From Gymnothorax reevesii (taxonomy: Eukaryota; Chordata; Actinopteri; Anguilliformes; Muraenidae), in the NCBI GenBank assembly GCA_029721435.1, contig CM056587.1:14913667-14977666 (forward strand): a DNA stretch of 64,000 nt. The letters are read 5' to 3'. Positions 44,201 to 64,000 of this stretch are shown here, in pieces. The notes under the pieces were generated by a model that was given only the letters and a program-made list of their open reading frames with translations, did not search any database and was not told where the DNA came from. Both the position numbers and the translations under genes were made by a program. Numbering within the stretch: the stretch's first letter is position 1; every line of letters begins with the position of its first letter.

Positions 44201-44260
44201 CCTAACCAGCTGCACAACTAAATAATTCCAACTCACTGGCTTAACTCCACTTAAGTAGCA
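41241..44260. other. Intergenic; possible old retroelement ends, no gene
   Basis: There is a duplicated phrase, 'tcacccaaagagactg' / 'tcatccaaagagactg' (about 42080 and 42150). An AATAAA at 42325 is followed by a T-rich run near 42365. This could be a decayed solo LTR or 3' end, but no termini could be fixed. The remaining frames carry no motifs. Confidence 0.3.
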
Positions 44261-44263
44261 TAC

Positions 44264-44374
44264 ATGGCGACTCTACGGCTTTTGGTGGTAGACGACCGCT
44301 TCTGGGGCGTTTTTTTTCAGAATGAAACGCCCTGAAAGCGGTAGTCTACTGCCAAAAGTGGTAGAGTTGGCATG
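44264..44374. repeat. 111-bp foldback hairpin
   Basis: The left arm, 'catggcgactctacggctttt...accgcttctggggcgttt', pairs with the right arm, 'aaacgccctgaaagcggt...aaaagtggtagagttggcatg'. The arms are about 50 bp with scattered two-base mismatches and a T-rich loop. It is noncoding. Confidence 0.78.
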
Positions 44375-45479
44375 TGTGAAGTTGTGAAAAAAAAACCACA
44401 ATTTACTGTTCTCTGCTGATTCCTATTCTCCAAATATGTTGCTAGTTAATAGCCAGTGAACCAGCTAGCTAGCCATGTTACATCTCACCAGTGCCACTGA
44501 CCCACCAAGCCAGCTACCTTGCTAAGTAATCACGTCTTGTTGTTCTCACTGACCTGTTGCTAGCAAAGTAGTGAAATAATCACTGTTCACTATTTTTATT
44601 GATCTCTCAGAATCACATGTAAGCTCACTAATAGTATCCAGCTGTAAAATAAGCTTGCTTAGTGCCAGTTGTACGATATTCTGGAGAGAGCCAATGGCGT
44701 GCTAACAATAAATCAGCCTTGCTTTCCTCCATTTATGTCTCTCATCGGCCTCCATTAAGTTATGGTAGTGAACATTCAATGAAATTGGTTGGTGGGTAAA
44801 AAAAAAATCACAGGCTACATGCATGTTGTGAGATGGTATATGCACTTCACAAACATGGAATACAAACTGGATTGCAAATTATCGCATTAATTTGCGATAA
44901 GACGGGCGAGCCAAGTCAAGGTGGTTATGTTTTAATCGATCAAATTCAAGACTATGGTGTATCAATAAGCAGCTAATTTTTGTTTCCAAATGCAGTTGTT
45001 TAAATTCTTTCCATATCTTTTTTTTTCTTAAAACCAAGCACAACAATATCACTAAACAGGTCTGTCATAGTTTCAACAATTAGAATCAAATTGATCCTTG
45101 AACTTCCAAAGTCTCAATTTCCCCTCTTTTAATGCCATGAAAACACATTTGCCATATACAATTTGAACATGGAGCTCTTTAGATTAGCATAGTTATTTCT
45201 GACAAAATGCCTGTAATCATGAGCAGAACAATTAAGGTTGGAAGGTCGGAACTTAAACCAGTAAACGACACAAAGAGTCCCGAAGACCAAGCCGCTGCAA
45301 AACAGCATGGATGGGAGAATATAACTGAGAACAGCCTGCTGTTTTCGATAACCAACTCTCACAAACAGAAACAGGGTGTGGAATGACCTCAGAGTCACAT
45401 GATTATTATTATTATATTTTACAAAAACAAGGTTTTTCAGAGGATGTTGAATTTCAGCCTGCTTTTTGAGTGTCAAATC

Positions 45480-46600
45480 AGACATCTTTATTCTCATACG
45501 AAGGGATACAAAGAGCACAGGCAGTGCACAGAAACCAGATTAATCAGATTAAAATGAAACCACTTGCAAAATGTCACATCTTTTCTTCTACAAATTAGAA
45601 TTGGTAAAATAAAAGCAAGGCTTTGACATTTTAGTTGGCAGACGGAAATGCTTGGTGGAACAAAACATTGCAACCCAAGACACAAGGCAATGAAAAAGTT
45701 TAACCAGAATAAAACATAAAATATACACGTCAGGGGAAAGGAGGCGAAACATCCCAGCTCAAACATTTCCACAATATCTACAAAATAAAAATAAAAATAA
45801 TCAATACAACCTTAAAGTTCTTCTTAGGCTTTTGGCAATGTCCAACATCTATCTTTAAAAGAAAGGACAATTTCAAATCTGTCTCTAATGTTATATTGAT
45901 ATGTGGGCAGTTAGTTACGCAAACAGACCTTCCACAAACTGGTGGAGTAATGAGAATTTCCATTACACTTAATATGTGCTCAGTGTCCACACTATTGCAG
46001 GTATTATTTCTGTCGGTATTTATAGATGATAAGGGAGAAAATCTCCACAGAATCTTCCAAATTGAGATGGAATTGTTTAGAGGAAGGTCAACAAGCAGGG
46101 GTAGCGACTTGGGAAGAAAAGTTCTATGCTTGCTACAGGTGGTTCATTGATCTTTAGTTTTAAGCAAATGATGTAACTTCAAAATGTAAAAATGGCATTT
46201 AACAGTTGCTTATTTCTCAGGGGACTTATGACATTTTAAAGAAACCTATTTTGCTTAGAACAAGTCGAGCAGTCATCAATGTATCAGGATTGTCTAAGAA
46301 AAAAATCTTCACCCTGCTCTTTTGTTAGCACCTTCATGGAATGAAGAATTTTAAAATGTTCAAGAATAGATCAGGACAATGAATAATTAACCTTTCTAAA
46401 AGCAGTGACCCTCATGAACGACGTGGTTATAAACAAAGAATGAGCAAATTCCATCGGTACATACTGAGTAAAAGCAAACCTTGTTCAAGGGACCTTCTGC
46501 AGAATGTGCCAGTGTGAACAAACAGACAAAAAGCACTTATTTACGTAGAAAACAGCTTTATAGAGGACAAATAAAATACATTATATTATACTCTTATGCA
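45480..46600 (-). other. Probable vwde 3' UTR
   Basis: AT-rich sequence lies downstream of the candidate last exon. The first clear AATAAA on the minus strand is at 45487-45492. Open frames here look like chance. Confidence 0.35.
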
Positions 46601-46742
46601 TAAATTAGGATCTTTAAAAATATACACTACGATTGATGAACTGTTTACGAAGACGGTGGCGCCCCCCGGAGGCCAGTTGGGAGCTGCAGTCAGGGGGCAG
46701 TGGGTGGATAGGAGCCCCGAATTCAGCCTGGTCCAATGGGCA

Positions 46743-46743
<1 letters not shown>
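46600..46743 (-). CDS. vwde: Candidate terminal exon of vwde
   Basis: A very strong acceptor precedes 46743: a pyrimidine tract of about 25 bases, then 'gccacag'. Spliced from 48117 in phase 0 it would add only LPIGPG and stop. The other two frames stay open longer, one ending in RKQFINRSVYF at 46614. Which frame is used cannot be settled here, so the true C-terminus is uncertain. Confidence 0.4.
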
Positions 46744-63415
<16,672 letters not shown>

Positions 63416-63423
63416 CTGAGGGG

Positions 63424-63480
63424 GGTGGAGGGAGAGAGAGAGCGAAAGATGGAGAAAGAGTGAGTGAGAGTGGAAGGGGA

Positions 63481-63507
<27 letters not shown>
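63424..63507. repeat. GA-rich tract with (GA)n
   Basis: A purine-rich run ends in an uninterrupted (AG) stretch at 63482-63503. It lies close upstream of the vwde exon acceptor at 63416-63421 and is read as a pyrimidine tract on the coding strand. Confidence 0.8.
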
Positions 63508-63511
<4 letters not shown>

Positions 63512-64000
63512 AATGTTTCAAACTTGATGACTGTATTAACAAAAATCAGAATTATGCTTTTAATAAATCTGCATGGATTTTTTTTCAGCTAGGTGTTAAG
63601 CAGATTCTTAAAAGGCTATTTGGCGACCATGATTCAACGAGTCCTATGAGCTGTGAAACAAAAAAACTTTATAGTGAACACTCTTAGCAGGGGTCAAGTG
63701 TGCTTGATTCCTCCTTCCTATCACCCTGCTGTCTCCAGCGGATCAGGAGGATTGGACCCAGTCATTCTCACTCAAGAATACAACAGTGCAACTCACAATC
63801 ACAGATGTTCAACCTGGTTTACTGATTATACCCACTTCTTTTAGATCCCAGATGACATGAGCAATCTGATAAATATTATGTTTTGACCAAATCAACAAGA
63901 TTTGTTCATCCAGAGAAGCCTGACTGACCTTTAGAAAAGGTAAAGTAACAAGAACGCATTCAACGCTGGGACTCATTCAAGGCCAAATCTTCATGACATT

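Noticed and set aside
45129..45990. Minus-strand frames of 129, 92 and 70 codons downstream of vwde
   Set aside because: AT-rich, no domain, not phase-linked to any exon; fits 3' UTR.

Overview
This window is vertebrate nuclear DNA, almost certainly from a ray-finned fish. The genes are split by GT-AG introns and code for vertebrate proteins. The space between them is filled with repeats typical of fish: Tc1-like transposons, hAT miniature elements, tRNA-derived SINEs, I/Nimb-like and L1-like LINEs, a Ty3 chromovirus and a retrovirus-like provirus. I cannot name the species.

Host genes, left to right. (1) Positions 307-3051, minus strand: the first six coding exons of RBM45, an RNA-binding protein with several RRM domains; the rest lies left of the window. 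(2) Positions 8720-9141, plus strand: an intact two-coding-exon somatic cytochrome c gene of 104 codons, with CRE-type promoter motifs about 1.2 kb upstream. (3) Positions 21685-23309, minus strand: a bHLH transcription factor of the scleraxis/paraxis family. It has a TATA box at 23573-23583 and a tiny second exon that I located by splice phase. (4) Positions about 46.7-63.4 kb, minus strand: the C-terminal half of VWDE (von Willebrand factor D and EGF domain protein). It has 16 supported exons, including nine EGF exons, eight of them exactly 96 nt. The 5' part lies right of the window.

Mobile DNA dominates the centre. A 13.5-kb provirus (23845-37385) sits in a 37-bp minisatellite about 260 bp upstream of the bHLH TATA box. 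Its two 653-bp LTRs look identical and it has a 4-bp target duplication, yet its interior is decayed and out of normal order. Inside it is a complete 6.6-kb Ty3/gypsy chromovirus of the sushi type (28949-35572). That element has 989/987-bp LTRs, a perfect 5-bp duplication and one open 1429-codon gag-pol frame ending in a chromodomain. The 11 bases just after its 5' LTR are complementary to an internal LTR segment, which fits Tf1/sushi-style self-priming.

Elsewhere an L1-like LINE end is nested in an I/Nimb-like LINE relic (about 3.65-6.96 kb). Tc1-like relics carry hAT and other repeats inside them. Several foldback elements are well preserved. No operon-like or prokaryotic system is present. 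The most unusual items are the young but scrambled provirus, the self-priming chromovirus, the bHLH gene with mixed family signatures, and several near-perfect hairpins.
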